Below are positions 1-8,924 of a DNA stretch of 64,000 nt, piece after piece (the stretch's first letter is position 1; each line of letters starts with the position of its first letter). The stretch is from Arthrobacter sp. U41. GTDB lineage: Bacteria; Actinomycetota; Actinomycetes; Actinomycetales; Micrococcaceae. The stretch is taken from positions 496,001-560,000 of the forward strand of contig NZ_VEGI01000001.1 of assembly GCF_007679325.1 (NCBI RefSeq). Direction: 5' to 3'. The notes beneath the pieces were generated by a model. It made no database searches, was not told where the DNA came from, and worked only from the letters and a program-made list of their open reading frames with translations. The position numbers were made by a program, and so were the translations under genes.

Positions 1-321
1 GAGGTCCTGATGCACGCGCACCGGACGGGTCCCGCTGCCGGGGGCGTCGCTGTTGGCGTTAGGGTTGGGGGCGGCATCGGCGTCGGTGTTGGCGTCGGGG
101 TTGAAGCCACCGAGCGCAAGGGCGCCGAGGGTCAGCGCACCGTACCGGTCCCCCACGACGGCGAGACGGCTGCCGGGGTGGAGGGATCCGGCAGCGAGCA
201 AGTCCGCGGCGGTGTCCAGGAGGAGTTTGTCCGTGGCGTCCCAGGCCTGCAGGTTGGCCGCCTCCACGTCCGGGAACCTGCCCAGCCGGGAGAAGAGGGA
301 ATCAAGAGTGTTGTCCGCCAC
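1..321 (-). CDS. Class I SAM-dependent methyltransferase (RlmG/RsmC-like), N-terminal fragment
   Basis: The gene runs off the left edge of the window; about 107 N-terminal residues are visible. The frame opens at a GTG at 321, with an in-frame TGA shortly upstream and a weak AAGG-type ribosome site. The visible part reads VADNTLDSLFSRLGRFPDVE and then contains VVGDRYGALTLGALAL, which resembles the N-terminal half of RlmG/RsmC-type rRNA guanine N2-methyltransferases. An Asn/Asp/Ala-rich stretch at about residues 70-95, encoded by a degenerate GTTGGCGTC-like repeat, interrupts the domain just before RPVRVHQDL. The catalytic domain lies outside the window, so family membership is an inference from this fragment. 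It is followed 44 bp later on the same strand by the flavoprotein gene. Confidence 0.6.
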   Translation of the reverse strand, partial: MADNTLDSLFSRLGRFPDVEAANLQAWDATDKLLLDTAADLLAAGSLHPGSRLAVVGDRYGALTLGALALGGFNPDANTDADAAPNPNANSDAPGSGTRPVRVHQDL

Positions 322-365
322 GCGCGAGCTGCCGCCTTTTGTGAGTCAGGTGTGAGCCGGGGTGT

Positions 366-1523
366 TCAGGCCCGGAAATTGGGTTTCCCTGCAAACTTAT
401 CCTGCTCCCCGAATAAACGCAGGATGCCCGCCACCGCCGCCCGCCCGGCCCGGTTGGCGCCGATCGTGGACGAGGACGGCCCATAACCGACCAGATGGAC
501 CCGCGGCTCGGCCGCCACCTGGGTGCCGTCCATGGCGATCCCGCCGCCGGGGCCGCGCAGGTGCAGCGGGGCAAGGTGTTCAAGCTCGGCCCGGAATCCC
601 GTGGCCCAGAGGATCACATCGGCGGGCAGGAAACTCCCGTCCGCCATCCGCACTCCCCCGGGTTCGATGCCGGTGAACATGGGGTGGCGCTCCAGCACAC
701 CCCGGGCAGCGGCCGCGCGCAGGGCAGGAGTCCAGATCAGGCCCGTCACAGCGACGACGCTTTGCGGCGGCAGGCCCTGCCGCACGCGCTCCTCGACGAG
801 GGCAACGGCGTCGTGCCCGGCCTGCCGGTCGAACGCGGCGTCCCGCCAGACCGGTTCCCGGCGGGTGAACCAGCTGGTGGTGGTGACCCGGGAAATCTCG
901 TCCAGCAGCCCGACGGCGGAGATACCACCGCCCACCACCACTACGTGCCGGCCGCGGAACTCCTCCGCCGAGACGTAGTCGGCAACATGCAGCTGCCGTC
1001 CGCGGAAGGACGCCCGGCCCGGGTAGATCGGCCAAAACGGCCTGGTCCAGGTGCCGGTAGCGTTGATGACAGCGCGGGCCGACCAGTCGCCTCCTGACGT
1101 GGCGATCCGGAGCCGCCCGCCGGCGTCGTGGTCCTCCGCCGAGACGCACCGGACTTTGACCGGCCGTTCGATGGCCAGCCCCAGTTCCTGTTCGTAGCCG
1201 CCGAAGTAGCGGGCCAGGAAGCTTGAGCTGGCTTCTTCCGGGTCGACCGCCGGCTGTGGGATACCGGGCAGGTCGCTGATGCCGTTCACGGTGGCCATGA
1301 GGAGGCTCTTCCAGCGGTGGCGCCACGCCCCGCCAGGTCCGTCCTCGGCGTCGAGGACGATGTATTTCCTGACCGGCCCGGAAGAATTCCGGCCCTCCGC
1401 CGGGGTCCCTGCCGGGACAAAGCCCCGGCGCTGCAGGTGGTAGGCGGCGGAGAGTCCGGCCTGGCCCGCACCGATCACCACGACGTCGGCGGACCGGGCC
1501 CGGCCGTCCATCCCTGCGGACAT
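366..1523 (-). CDS. FAD-dependent oxidoreductase / flavin-containing monooxygenase-like protein
   Basis: A 385-residue two-dinucleotide-binding-domain flavoprotein. Near the N-terminus VVVIGAGQAGLSAAYHLQRR is a GxGxxG FAD-binding motif, and a second Rossmann motif VVVVGGGISAVGLLDEIS sits near residue 190, as expected for NAD(P)H binding. ATGTWTRPFWP and LWATGFRAELEHL are the ATG motifs typical of CzcO/YdcG-like monooxygenases. Members of this superfamily oxygenate or reduce small molecules in the cytoplasm; the substrate cannot be read from the sequence. The length fits the family. It starts at an ATG 5 bp downstream of the PhnA-like stop, so the two are probably co-transcribed. Confidence 0.8.
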   Translation of the reverse strand: MSAGMDGRARSADVVVIGAGQAGLSAAYHLQRRGFVPAGTPAEGRNSSGPVRKYIVLDAEDGPGGAWRHRWKSLLMATVNGISDLPGIPQPAVDPEEASSSFLARYFGGYEQELGLAIERPVKVRCVSAEDHDAGGRLRIATSGGDWSARAVINATGTWTRPFWPIYPGRASFRGRQLHVADYVSAEEFRGRHVVVVGGGISAVGLLDEISRVTTTSWFTRREPVWRDAAFDRQAGHDAVALVEERVRQGLPPQSVVAVTGLIWTPALRAAAARGVLERHPMFTGIEPGGVRMADGSFLPADVILWATGFRAELEHLAPLHLRGPGGGIAMDGTQVAAEPRVHLVGYGPSSSTIGANRAGRAAVAGILRLFGEQDKFAGKPNFRA

Positions 1524-1528
1524 GCTGG

Positions 1529-1882
1529 TCAGATCTTCTTGACCACGCTGGATTTGAGCTGCATGGGACCGACTCCGTCCACCTTGCAGTCGATGTCGTG
1601 GTCGCCGACGCCGCTCACCAGCCGGATCCCGCGGACCTTGGTGCCCACCTTGATGACAGTGGAGCTGCCCTTGATCTTGAGGTCTTTGACCACCGTGACG
1701 GTGTCCCCGTCGGCGAGGATGTTCCCGACGGCGTCCTTGATCGGCTTCGCTTCCTGCTCACCGGACTCCTGCCCGACGGCGGCCGACCACTCATGCGCGC
1801 ACTCCGGGCAGACCAGGAGCGCCCCCATCTGGTACGTGTACTCGCTGGAGCATTCGGGGCACGGGGGCAGCGTCTCATTCAC
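1529..1882 (-). CDS. PhnA/YjdM-family zinc-ribbon protein
   Basis: A 117-residue protein with the two-part PhnA (YjdM) layout. The N-terminal zinc ribbon has [10 protein letters not shown] and [11 protein letters not shown], giving two Cys-x2-Cys pairs. The C-terminal PhnA domain contains [17 protein letters not shown] and ends KSSVVKKI. Family length is about 110-115 residues, so this is complete. Despite its name, YjdM is not an established phosphonate-degrading enzyme, and its biological role remains poorly defined. It lies immediately upstream of the flavoprotein gene on the same strand, with a 5-bp gap. Confidence 0.9.
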   Translation of the reverse strand: MNETLPPCPECSSEYTYQMGALLVCPECAHEWSAAVGQESGEQEAKPIKDAVGNILADGDTVTVVKDLKIKGSSTVIKVGTKVRGIRLVSGVGDHDIDCKVDGVGPMQLKSSVVKKI

Positions 1883-1967
1883 GTCCCCAACTTTAGTCGA
1901 GCGGACGCACGAAGGGATGGTCGGGCCCGATTGCTAAGCTGGGTTCCCCGAGCGAAGGCGGTGCCTT

Positions 1968-2510
1968 ATGGCCGACAGCCCAGTCCAGTCCCCCGGTGCG
2001 GAGCCGGGCCCGGTGCCGTCCCACGGCCTTCCATCGCACCCTCATCCACCCCACCAGCCGGTGCCGTCCCTAGCCGCGGAGTCCCGGCTGCGCTCGGGAT
2101 TTCGGACCGCGGGCCGGCTGCTGCTGGGCGGGTTCCTCATCCTGGCCGGTGTCAGCCACCTGACGTGGAGCCGTGAGGCGTTTTACGCCCAGGTGCCGCC
2201 CTGGCTGCCGCTGGACGTGAACTTCGTGGTGGTTGCCTCCGGGCTGGTTGAAATCGGCCTGGGGCTGGGTTTGCTGCTGCTCAGGCGGCGGCCGGCGCTC
2301 GGCTGGGTTGTTGCTGCGTTCTTCGTGGCAATCTTCCCGGGCAACATCTCGCAGTTCGCCACGGGCACCGACTCGTTCGGCCTTAACTCGGACCAGAGCC
2401 GCGGGATCCGCCTGCTCTTCCAGCCCGTCCTGGTGGTGTGGGCTCTATGGTCCACGGGCGCCTGGCGGGAGTGGCGGCAGTCCCGGAGAGCCCGCCGATC
2501 CGGCAATTGA
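1968..2510 (+). CDS. DoxX-family membrane protein
   Basis: A 180-residue protein with a Pro/Ser-rich N-terminal 40 residues followed by four predicted membrane segments. The segment LLLGGFLILAGVSHLTW opens the DoxX-like core, and VVVASGLVEIGLGLGLLLL and VVAAFFVAIFPGNISQF follow. The motif AGVSHL and the Asn/Gln-containing PGNISQF segment are typical of DoxX/DUF4267-like small membrane proteins annotated in actinobacteria. The reaction is unknown; DoxX relatives are linked to redox or thiol stress in mycobacteria. It is divergent from the PhnA-like gene, with an 85-bp shared promoter region. The ATG at 1968 follows a GCGAAGGCGG stretch that may act as the ribosome site. Confidence 0.75.
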   Translation: MADSPVQSPGAEPGPVPSHGLPSHPHPPHQPVPSLAAESRLRSGFRTAGRLLLGGFLILAGVSHLTWSREAFYAQVPPWLPLDVNFVVVASGLVEIGLGLGLLLLRRRPALGWVVAAFFVAIFPGNISQFATGTDSFGLNSDQSRGIRLLFQPVLVVWALWSTGAWREWRQSRRARRSGN

Positions 2511-2603
2511 CCAGGTTCGCGGGCCGCGCGTCCGACTGGCACTGACACCACACGGGCACCGGAAAGTCGGGTTGGCGGCCAGACAAAGGCCGCCAAAACA
2601 AAG

Positions 2604-2630
2604 GAGGCCCTGCTCAATGAGCAGGACCTC
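2604..2630 (-). terminator. Rho-independent terminator after tRNA-Ala 1
   Basis: A 12-bp stem with one C-A mismatch and a 3-nt loop lies just 3' of the first tRNA-Ala. On the minus strand it is followed by a T-rich run (CTTTGTTTTG). It would also lie downstream of the convergent DoxX gene. Confidence 0.7.
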
Positions 2631-2635
2631 TTCGG

Positions 2636-2708
2636 TGGAGCTGAGGGGACTCGAACCCCTGACCCCCTGCATGCCATGCAGGTGCGCTACCAGCTGCGCC
2701 ACAGCCCC
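2636..2708 (-). tRNA. tRNA-Ala(GGC), copy 1
   Basis: Minus-strand cloverleaf of 73 nt without an encoded CCA. The acceptor stem is GGGGCTG paired with CAGCTCC, so position 3-70 is a G-U pair, the identity mark of alanine tRNA. The anticodon arm CCTGC-ATGGCAT-GCAGG gives anticodon GGC. The T-loop is GTTCGAGTC-like. It is identical base for base to the copy at 3194-3266. Confidence 0.97.
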
Positions 2709-2751
2709 GAACTTTGCCTGGGAATCTTTCCTGTGAAGGACCGTTTTCCCT

Positions 2752-2771
2752 GAAGCAACCTGATTATCTTA
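2752..2771 (-). promoter_or_regulatory. Putative -10 and initial transcribed region of tRNA-Ala 1
   Basis: On the minus strand TAAGATA is followed 5 nt later by GTTGCTTC, about 45-60 nt before the tRNA. The same two blocks at the same spacing precede the second tRNA-Ala. No good -35 hexamer is visible here. The rest of 2709-3150, between the two tRNA genes, holds no gene I can support. Confidence 0.45.
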
Positions 2772-3155
2772 ATCTACATTTCCGGTTGACGCGAATCGGC
2801 ACGCCCACACCTGGCAAAAGCTCCGGTAGGTGGACATTTTCCGGGCCGAGGCAACACCGGGTCGGGAGCGGGAACGCCGGACACCCCTCGTTCGCCGTCC
2901 GGGGCGCCTTTGGACCCGATTCCGGCCCTTGGGTCCGCTAATCCCGGCGTGTCCGTGTCAAAGTGCCCCCGGACCGCAGCTGCCCAGGCGGACACCCCAG
3001 CGCGCCGACACCCTCACCACGTGGGCAGATCAGGGCGAATGCGCGACGCCGATCCGCCCTAATATACCCACGCGTGGCACATGCCGGAGAAAACCTGCGC
3101 GGGCGACCTGTTTGCCGGCCAAAATCTCGGTTGCGGCCAGAAATCCGCACAAAAA

Positions 3156-3187
3156 AATCCGCCGGAATCTTTCGATTCCGGCGGATT
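3156..3187 (-). terminator. Rho-independent terminator after tRNA-Ala 2
   Basis: A perfect 14-bp stem (arms 3156-3169 and 3174-3187) with a 4-nt loop. On the minus strand it runs into a stretch of seven Ts (3151-3157). It sits 6 nt after the tRNA 3' end. Confidence 0.9.
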
Positions 3188-3193
3188 ATCCGG

Positions 3194-3266
3194 TGGAGCT
3201 GAGGGGACTCGAACCCCTGACCCCCTGCATGCCATGCAGGTGCGCTACCAGCTGCGCCACAGCCCC
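3194..3266 (-). tRNA. tRNA-Ala(GGC), copy 2
   Basis: The 73-nt sequence is identical to the copy at 2636-2708, including the G3-U70 pair and the GGC anticodon loop. The 485-bp spacer between the copies is not duplicated. Each copy has its own terminator and a similar upstream region, so they look like separately transcribed genes from an old duplication or kept identical by gene conversion. Confidence 0.97.
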
Positions 3267-3332
3267 GAATTTTCGTTGCTCCGACTCCGTCAGCTTGCGC
3301 TTTCGGCTCCGGCTCTTTGTCTGGATCTCTCC

Positions 3333-3352
3333 GAAGCAACTCAAATATCTTA
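3333..3352 (-). promoter_or_regulatory. Putative promoter region of tRNA-Ala 2
   Basis: On the minus strand TAAGAT (-10-like) is preceded by TTGGAA with an 18-bp spacer and followed by ATTTGAGTTGCTTC. The TAAGATA...GTTGCTTC blocks match those in front of tRNA-Ala 1. Confidence 0.5.
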
Positions 3353-3408
3353 GAACAGCCTTTCGGAAAATTCCAAATCGGGCATATTCCGTTTTTCCCG
3401 CCTGGCCG

Positions 3409-3810
3409 CTACTCCGATTCGGAGGTTGCTGCTGCCTTCGCGGACGCGTCGTCCCCGAGCTGCAGGTCCACGACGGGGCAGTCCTTCCAGAGGCGTTCCA
3501 GGGCGTAGAACACGCGGTCTTCCTCGTGCTGGACGTGGATGACGATGTCGCCGTAGTCCAGCAGGACCCAGCGGCCCCCGGAGCGTCCTTCGCGGCGGAT
3601 CGGCTTGAGGTCGAACTTGGAAAGTTCGTCTTCGATGCCGTCCACGATGGCGTTAACCTGGCGCTCGGACGGCGCCGAGGCAATCAGGAAGATGTCGGCC
3701 AGGGCCAACCGTTCGCTGACGTCCATGGCGATGATGTCCTCGGCCAGTTTCTCCGCGGCGGCGCGGGCGGCGTGGCGGGCTGTGGCGATGGATGATTCTG
3801 TTGCAGTCAC
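3409..3810 (-). CDS. rsfS: Ribosomal silencing factor RsfS
   Basis: A 133-residue Iojap/RsfS protein. RsfS binds ribosomal protein L14 on the free 50S subunit and blocks joining with 30S when nutrients are short. Diagnostic stretches are the N-terminal helix, DIFLIASAPSERQVNAIVDG, and GGRWVLLDYGDIVIHVQHEE, which carry the conserved family core. Length matches the family. It is the last gene of the minus-strand block with nadD and the tail-anchored protein, as in many actinobacteria (nadD-rsfS). A spacer of about 100 bp separates it from the preceding gene; GGAGT lies just before the ATG. Confidence 0.96.
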   Translation of the reverse strand: MTATESSIATARHAARAAAEKLAEDIIAMDVSERLALADIFLIASAPSERQVNAIVDGIEDELSKFDLKPIRREGRSGGRWVLLDYGDIVIHVQHEEDRVFYALERLWKDCPVVDLQLGDDASAKAAATSESE

Positions 3811-3914
3811 GGGACTCCTTATTAAGTGAAAAGTTGTTGGGTGAAAAGCTTGTGGTGTTGAAAATGCGTGGAGCGGCCAACTGCCAGGACAGCAGGGCCG
3901 GGAACGATGCTTGC

Positions 3915-5267
3915 CTAGCCGGAAAGGCCGGTAACAATGAGGGTGATGCCGGCGATCAGCGCCATCACGCCGAGGATGAGCACCACCAGTTGCACGAGGC
4001 GCAACCGGCGAGCCCGGCCGAGTCCGGCGGTGGCGGCATCCAAGGGCTCGAGCCCGTTGGCGGCATTCGCGGCGACGGGCATCCTGCCGGTGAAGTCCTC
4101 CTCCGGCTGGGCCGAGGGGTTCGCCGCCACCGAAGCTGACGTGGCCTGGGGTGCGGAGGCGGCCTTGGCAGCAGCCTCGGCACGGGCCAGCACCCCGCCG
4201 CGTCCGTCTGAGGATGCCGCATTCCGCTGGCGGGACGGCGCCGGACGGCGGGTGCCGGACTTCCGGGGCTGTTCAACCCGGGGGCCCGGGTTGGTGGCGA
4301 CCGGTACGTGGGTCGTGGCAGGGCGCTTCATGACGGGCCGCTCCACGCCGGGGACCTGGACAAACTCCAGGGGTGTGACCATGGCCAGGTTGTTGACCGT
4401 GGTGGGATCGTTCCGCACGGGCTCCGGCTTGCTGTTCTGCTCGGCCAGCTTCTGTTTGGCGGCGGCGCGGCGGTTCAGCACGGCGGCCCGTTCGGCGAGG
4501 GCGATCTGTTCCGCCAGAACGGCCGGATCGACGGCGTCGGGATCCGTGGCGTTGATGTGTTCCATCTTGGCCAGCTGGTTTTGGGCCTGCTGGGCCAGGA
4601 GTTCGCGTGCGGCCAAAGCCTGCTCCACGGTCATTCCCTCGGGACCCTGACCGCCCGGAGCCCTGACGCCGCCGTCGGACTGCTGGCCGTCCTTTGACTT
4701 CTGGCCGTCCTCTGACTTCTGGCGCGAGGTGCCGTCGGCGGGAGCGGACTCGACACCGGGCCGGGCTCCCCCGGGCTGGGACACAACCGGTGTGGCCCGC
4801 GTGCGTGGCGACGCAGGCACAATCATGTTTGCGGCAGTGGCCGGGGCTGTTTCGGCCGCCAGCTGCATCAGCCGGAGCTGGCGCCGGGTGGGCGGTCCGC
4901 CGCCGGCGAGGTTGCCCTCTTTTTCGGCCAGTTCCTTGATGGTGCGCAGCGTGGCCCGGTCACGGGCGCGAACCTGGGAGGACCGTTCGGAACCGGTGGT
5001 GCTGCGCACGGCGTCGGCGGGGCCCGGAATGCGGCGGCGGCCGGTGATCTCGGCCTCGGTGGGCTCGCCGGGGTCCACTACGTCGGCCGGCCGCGCATTT
5101 CCGGAGCCGGGATTCTTCGGGGCAGGATCCTTCGAGGCCGGAACGTTTGAGGCAGGGGGAACCGCGCCGGCACCCGGGGTGCCGGCGTCCTGGTCCGCCT
5201 CCAGGCGTTCATCTCTGGCCTGTCGCAATTCGCGGCGGCTGCGGATTGGTGGCTGTTCCTGACTCAT
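3915..5267 (-). CDS. Hypothetical C-tail-anchored membrane protein
   Basis: A 450-residue protein I cannot assign to a family. The first roughly 400 residues are low-complexity and polar, rich in Ala, Pro, Arg, Gln and Glu, with little hydrophobic content. A Ser/Asp/Gly/Lys/Gln repeat (DGQKSKDGQQSDGG) lies near residue 190. A single membrane segment of about 24 residues (LVQLVVLILGVMALIAGITL) ends the protein, with only VTGLSG after it. Basic residues ARRLRL precede the helix, so the bulk is probably cytoplasmic with the C-terminus inserted in the membrane. It starts 7 bp after nadD and precedes rsfS, and is probably in their operon. The gene position is common in Arthrobacter-type genomes but no function is known to me. 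Confidence 0.75.
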   Translation of the reverse strand: MSQEQPPIRSRRELRQARDERLEADQDAGTPGAGAVPPASNVPASKDPAPKNPGSGNARPADVVDPGEPTEAEITGRRRIPGPADAVRSTTGSERSSQVRARDRATLRTIKELAEKEGNLAGGGPPTRRQLRLMQLAAETAPATAANMIVPASPRTRATPVVSQPGGARPGVESAPADGTSRQKSEDGQKSKDGQQSDGGVRAPGGQGPEGMTVEQALAARELLAQQAQNQLAKMEHINATDPDAVDPAVLAEQIALAERAAVLNRRAAAKQKLAEQNSKPEPVRNDPTTVNNLAMVTPLEFVQVPGVERPVMKRPATTHVPVATNPGPRVEQPRKSGTRRPAPSRQRNAASSDGRGGVLARAEAAAKAASAPQATSASVAANPSAQPEEDFTGRMPVAANAANGLEPLDAATAGLGRARRLRLVQLVVLILGVMALIAGITLIVTGLSG

Positions 5268-5274
5268 TGCAAAC

Positions 5275-6042
5275 TCATTCGGTGCTGGCGGGTTGGGCTA
5301 TCTCGGTTCTTCGGTCATAGCGTGCGGCGCCGTTGCCGGCGGAGGTGTCTCCGGTCTCCGGATCTCCCCCGTACAGTCCGTATTTGGCGATGTACTGGAC
5401 CACACCGTCCGGCACGAGGTACCAGACGGGGTTCCCCGCGGCCACCCTGGTGCGGCAGTCCGTCGAGGAGATCGCCATGGCGGGAACCTCGAGGAGGCTG
5501 ACATCCTTGCGGCCCATCCCGTCCAGCACGTGGCCCGGCCGGGTGACGCCGACGAAGTGCGCGAGTGACCACAGTTCGTCGATGTCTTTCCATGACAGGA
5601 TCTGGGCCAGGGCGTCGGCTCCGGTGATGAAGAACAGGTCCGCATCGGGGCGCAGTGTGTGCAGGTCCCGGAGGGTATCGATCGTGTACGTCGGCCCCGG
5701 CCGGTCCACGTCAACCCTGCTGACAGTGAAACGGGGGTTCGAGGCCGTTGCGATCACGGTCATGAGGTACCGGTGCTCGGCCTCACTGACCTTTTTGCTC
5801 ATCTTCTGCCACGGCTGCCCGGTAGGCACGAAGACCACTTCGTCCAAGTCGAACTTGGCCGCGACCTCGCTGGCCGCGACAAGGTGGCCGTGATGGATGG
5901 GATCAAACGTGCCACCCATCACACCCAGACGCAGGCGGCGCTTGGCGCCGCGCTGCTTCCCGGTGGCGGAAATATTAGTGCCCTTGGCCGTGATCGTGCT
6001 TGTTCGGGTGCTGGCGGTGCGGGTCCGCGTGCTCCTCGACAA
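5275..6042 (-). CDS. nadD: Nicotinate-nucleotide adenylyltransferase NadD
   Basis: NadD transfers AMP from ATP to nicotinate mononucleotide in NAD synthesis. The nucleotidyltransferase motif [20 protein letters not shown] carries the (H/T)xGH signature, and [11 protein letters not shown] near the end is the family ISST/R motif. The start is uncertain. The ATG at 6042 adds about 38 low-complexity residues ([16 protein letters not shown]) and overlaps the preceding gene by 68 nt in another frame. The conserved domain begins at LRLGVMGG, and between the two there is no ATG or GTG until the GTG-ATG inside the motif itself. The true start may be 6042, a rare codon, or that internal GTG. Confidence 0.93.
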   Translation of the reverse strand: MSRSTRTRTASTRTSTITAKGTNISATGKQRGAKRRLRLGVMGGTFDPIHHGHLVAASEVAAKFDLDEVVFVPTGQPWQKMSKKVSEAEHRYLMTVIATASNPRFTVSRVDVDRPGPTYTIDTLRDLHTLRPDADLFFITGADALAQILSWKDIDELWSLAHFVGVTRPGHVLDGMGRKDVSLLEVPAMAISSTDCRTRVAAGNPVWYLVPDGVVQYIAKYGLYGGDPETGDTSAGNGAARYDRRTEIAQPASTE

Positions 6043-6214
6043 CTTCGTGGCGCTTGCCCAGGTTGGAGTAGGACAGCGTGATGAACAGCATGATCATCAG
6101 GATGGCGAACATGATGCCGCCGATCACGAACGGCGGGGCGATAAGCGGCGCCAGTTCCTCGTGGCCTGATTCGCCGGCGGCGGCGACGATGGTGGCGATC
6201 TGCTGCGACAGCAT
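5975..6214 (-). CDS. Small single-pass membrane protein
   Basis: A 79-residue protein with an N-terminal part containing [16 protein letters not shown], one strong membrane helix ([20 protein letters not shown]) at about residues 32-52, and a His-rich polar tail [18 protein letters not shown]. The function is unknown. The His-rich tail could bind metal, but this is only inference. The gene is between proA and nadD on the same strand, and its 3' end overlaps the possible nadD start by 68 nt, which suggests translational coupling. CTAGGGGAG just before the ATG is a good ribosome site. Confidence 0.75.
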   Translation of the reverse strand: MLSQQIATIVAAAGESGHEELAPLIAPPFVIGGIMFAILMIMLFITLSYSNLGKRHEVVEEHADPHRQHPNKHDHGQGH

Positions 6215-6294
6215 GTTCTCCCCTAGTGAATTTAAGATGTGACGACGGCGGGTACTCCCGCCGTTCCGGACTTCTGTTCCATGTTACAGCGTTA

Positions 6295-7689
6295 CTAGGC
6301 CCTGATCTGGCCCTCGCCCTGGACGATCCACTTGGTGGTGGTCAGTTCCGTCAGCCCCATCGGGCCGCGGGCGTGCAGCTTCTGGGTGGAAATGCCCACC
6401 TCGGCACCCAGTCCCAGCTCGCCGCCGTCGGTGAAACGGGTGGAGGCGTTCACGATCACCGCGGCGGAATCCACCTCGGCGATGAAGCGCTCAGCGTTGC
6501 CGAGGTCATTGGTGAGGATCGCTTCGGTGTGCCCGGTGGACCACGTGCGGATGTGCTTGACGGCGTCATCCAGGCTGTCCACCATCGCCACGGCGAGGTC
6601 CAGGTCCATGTATTCGGTGGCCCAGTCCTCATCGGTAGCGGGGACGGAATCGACTGAAGCCGGCAGTGCGGCCCGGATCCGTTCGTCTGTGTGAAGCGTG
6701 ACGCCCTTTGCGCGCAGGGCTGCGGCGACGGCCGGCAGCACGGTCGAGGCGGAGTGGACCAGCAGGGTTTCCACAGTGTTGCAGACACTGGGCCGCTGGG
6801 TCTTGGCGTTCAGCAGGATCTCCACGGCCATCTCCTGGTCCGCCGAGGCGTCGAGGAAGATGTGCACGTTGCCTTCGCCGGTCTCGATCACGGGAACCTT
6901 GGCGTTTGTCACGACGGACTGGATCAGTTCGCGGCCGCCCCGGGGAATCAGGACGTCCACCCGTCCGCGGGCACGCATCAGGGCGTTGGCGCCTTCGCGG
7001 CCGTACTGGTCCACACTCTGCACGGCGTCGGCGGGAAGGCCCACCGAATCGAGGGCGTCCCGTAGCACCGTGACCAGGGCGGCGTTGGTGGCAGCGGCGG
7101 CGGTGCCGCCGCGGAGGACGACGGCGTTGCCGCTCTTGAGCCCCAGCCCGGCGATATCCACGGTGACGTTGGGCCGCGCCTCGTAAATGGCGGCAACAAC
7201 GCCCATGGGCACGTTGACCTGGCGCAGGCGCAGCCCGTTGGGCAGGGTCTGGCCGCGGACCACGTTGCCCACGGGATCCGGGAGGTTGGCGAGGTTTTCC
7301 AGCGCGGCGGCGAGGCCCTGGATGCGGGCGTCCGTGAGGGTGAGGCGGTCCAGCATCGCCGCCGACGTGCCGTTGGCTTTGCCGGCCGCGACGTCCTTGG
7401 CGTTGGCGGCGAGGATTCCGGATTTCCGTTCCAGCAGGGCGGCGGCGATGGCGCGGAGTCCGCGGTCCTTCCAGGCCCGGTTGGCGCGGGCCATCCGGCG
7501 GGCGGCTTGGCGTGAGCGGTCGGCGATGGCGTGGACGGCTGCCTCGACATCGTTTGCGCCGGGGACGTCCGGAGACACTGCCGGGCCGGACTCCAGGCTG
7601 CCTTCCGCCGGTCCGTCCGCAGGGAGCAGACCTTCGGCGAACAGCTTCTCGGCGAGCACGGCAGAGCGGGGGGTCAGGGCCTCAGTCAT
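6295..7689 (-). CDS. proA: Gamma-glutamyl phosphate reductase ProA
   Basis: ProA reduces glutamyl-5-phosphate to glutamate-5-semialdehyde with NADPH, the second step of proline synthesis. The 464-residue protein is slightly longer than the family norm of about 415-430 because of an N-terminal extension of about 45 residues. Recognisable blocks are the catalytic-cysteine region [17 protein letters not shown] near residue 302, [20 protein letters not shown] and [20 protein letters not shown]. It lies just downstream of proB on the same strand with a 26-bp gap, so both early proline enzymes are co-transcribed. Confidence 0.97.
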   Translation of the reverse strand: MTEALTPRSAVLAEKLFAEGLLPADGPAEGSLESGPAVSPDVPGANDVEAAVHAIADRSRQAARRMARANRAWKDRGLRAIAAALLERKSGILAANAKDVAAGKANGTSAAMLDRLTLTDARIQGLAAALENLANLPDPVGNVVRGQTLPNGLRLRQVNVPMGVVAAIYEARPNVTVDIAGLGLKSGNAVVLRGGTAAAATNAALVTVLRDALDSVGLPADAVQSVDQYGREGANALMRARGRVDVLIPRGGRELIQSVVTNAKVPVIETGEGNVHIFLDASADQEMAVEILLNAKTQRPSVCNTVETLLVHSASTVLPAVAAALRAKGVTLHTDERIRAALPASVDSVPATDEDWATEYMDLDLAVAMVDSLDDAVKHIRTWSTGHTEAILTNDLGNAERFIAEVDSAAVIVNASTRFTDGGELGLGAEVGISTQKLHARGPMGLTELTTTKWIVQGEGQIRA

Positions 7690-7715
7690 GGTTCCAGTTT
7701 AGGCGAGCAGGAGGC

Positions 7716-8924
7716 TTAGACCAGCACCAGATCGTCAACATGAACAACAACCCGGTCATATCCGCGGCCCAGGCTGCTGCCGAGCTCCTTCGTGGAGCGG
7801 CCCAGCATCTGCGGGAGTTCGGCGGCGCCGTAGTTCACCAGGCCGCGGGCGATCACCGTGCCGTCGGGTGAGACCATCTCGACGGCGTCGCCGGCCTCGA
7901 AGTGTCCGTGCACGGCGGAAATACCGGCCGGCAGCAGCGAGGTGCGGCGGTCGCGCACGGCCCGGACGGCGCCGTCGTCGAGCACCAGGGTGCCTTCCAC
8001 GGACGCGAGGTGCGCCAGCCAGAGCAGGCGGACGGGTTTCCGGGAGCCGTTGACGGAGAACCAGGTTCCCACGTCCTTGCCCGCCAGCGCGGCGGCGGCA
8101 TTGCCCGTGGAGGTGACCAGGGCGGGGATGCCCGACCCGGCGGCGATGGTGGCCGCCTCGACCTTGGTGACCATTCCGCCGGTGCCGGTCCCGGCTTTGC
8201 CGGTGCGCCCGATGGTCACGCCGTCGAGGTCCTGCGGACCCGCCACGTGCGGGATGCGTTGTGCGCCGTGCGCGGGCGGGCCGTCGTAGAGGGAGTCGAC
8301 GTCGGAGAGCAGCACGAGTGCGTCGGCGCGGACCAGGTGGGCCACGAGGGCCGCCAGCCGGTCGTTGTCGCCGAACCTGATCTCGTGGGTGGCGACGGTG
8401 TCGTTTTCGTTGACCACCGGCACGACGCCGAGGTTGAGCAGGCGGTCGAGGGCGCGCAGGGCGTTGGTGTGCTGGCGGCGGCGCATGAAGTCTTCGGCGG
8501 TGAGCAGCACCTGGCTGACGGTGACCCCGTGGGCGCCGAAAGCGTGCGTGTACCGGGCCATCAGCAGGCCCTGTCCCACACTCGCGGCGGCCTGCTGGGT
8601 AGCGAGGTCGCGGGGGCGCTTCGCGAGTCCGAGCGGGGCCAGCCCGGCGGCGATCGCGCCGGAGGACACCAATATGATCTCGGTGCCGGCGTTACGTTTG
8701 TGCGCCAGGGCGTCGGCGAGCTCGGTCAGGGCCTCCTCTGAAATGCCGCCCCTGATGGACGTCAGTGAAGAGGAGCCGACTTTGACCACGATCCGGCGCG
8801 CCCCGGACAGCACGGAGCGGTCCGGCGCGGTTGCGCCCGGTGCAGGGTCCGACGCCGGGTGCGGGGTGACCGCCCCGACGCGGTCAGTGACGGCTTTACT
8901 CGTCATCGGTTGCGCCCAGTCCAC
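7716..8924 (-). CDS. proB: Glutamate 5-kinase ProB
   Basis: ProB phosphorylates glutamate to glutamyl-5-phosphate and is the usual feedback-controlled step of proline synthesis. The kinase domain starts at [14 protein letters not shown] and contains [34 protein letters not shown] and [16 protein letters not shown] domain of about 80 residues ends the protein, as in the long bacterial form. Two starts are possible: the ATG at 8924, inside obg, or the ATG at 8906 (MTSKAVTD), which overlaps the obg stop by only 11 nt and looks more natural. Overlap with obg suggests translational coupling. Confidence 0.97.
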   Translation of the reverse strand: MDWAQPMTSKAVTDRVGAVTPHPASDPAPGATAPDRSVLSGARRIVVKVGSSSLTSIRGGISEEALTELADALAHKRNAGTEIILVSSGAIAAGLAPLGLAKRPRDLATQQAAASVGQGLLMARYTHAFGAHGVTVSQVLLTAEDFMRRRQHTNALRALDRLLNLGVVPVVNENDTVATHEIRFGDNDRLAALVAHLVRADALVLLSDVDSLYDGPPAHGAQRIPHVAGPQDLDGVTIGRTGKAGTGTGGMVTKVEAATIAAGSGIPALVTSTGNAAAALAGKDVGTWFSVNGSRKPVRLLWLAHLASVEGTLVLDDGAVRAVRDRRTSLLPAGISAVHGHFEAGDAVEMVSPDGTVIARGLVNYGAAELPQMLGRSTKELGSSLGRGYDRVVVHVDDLVLV

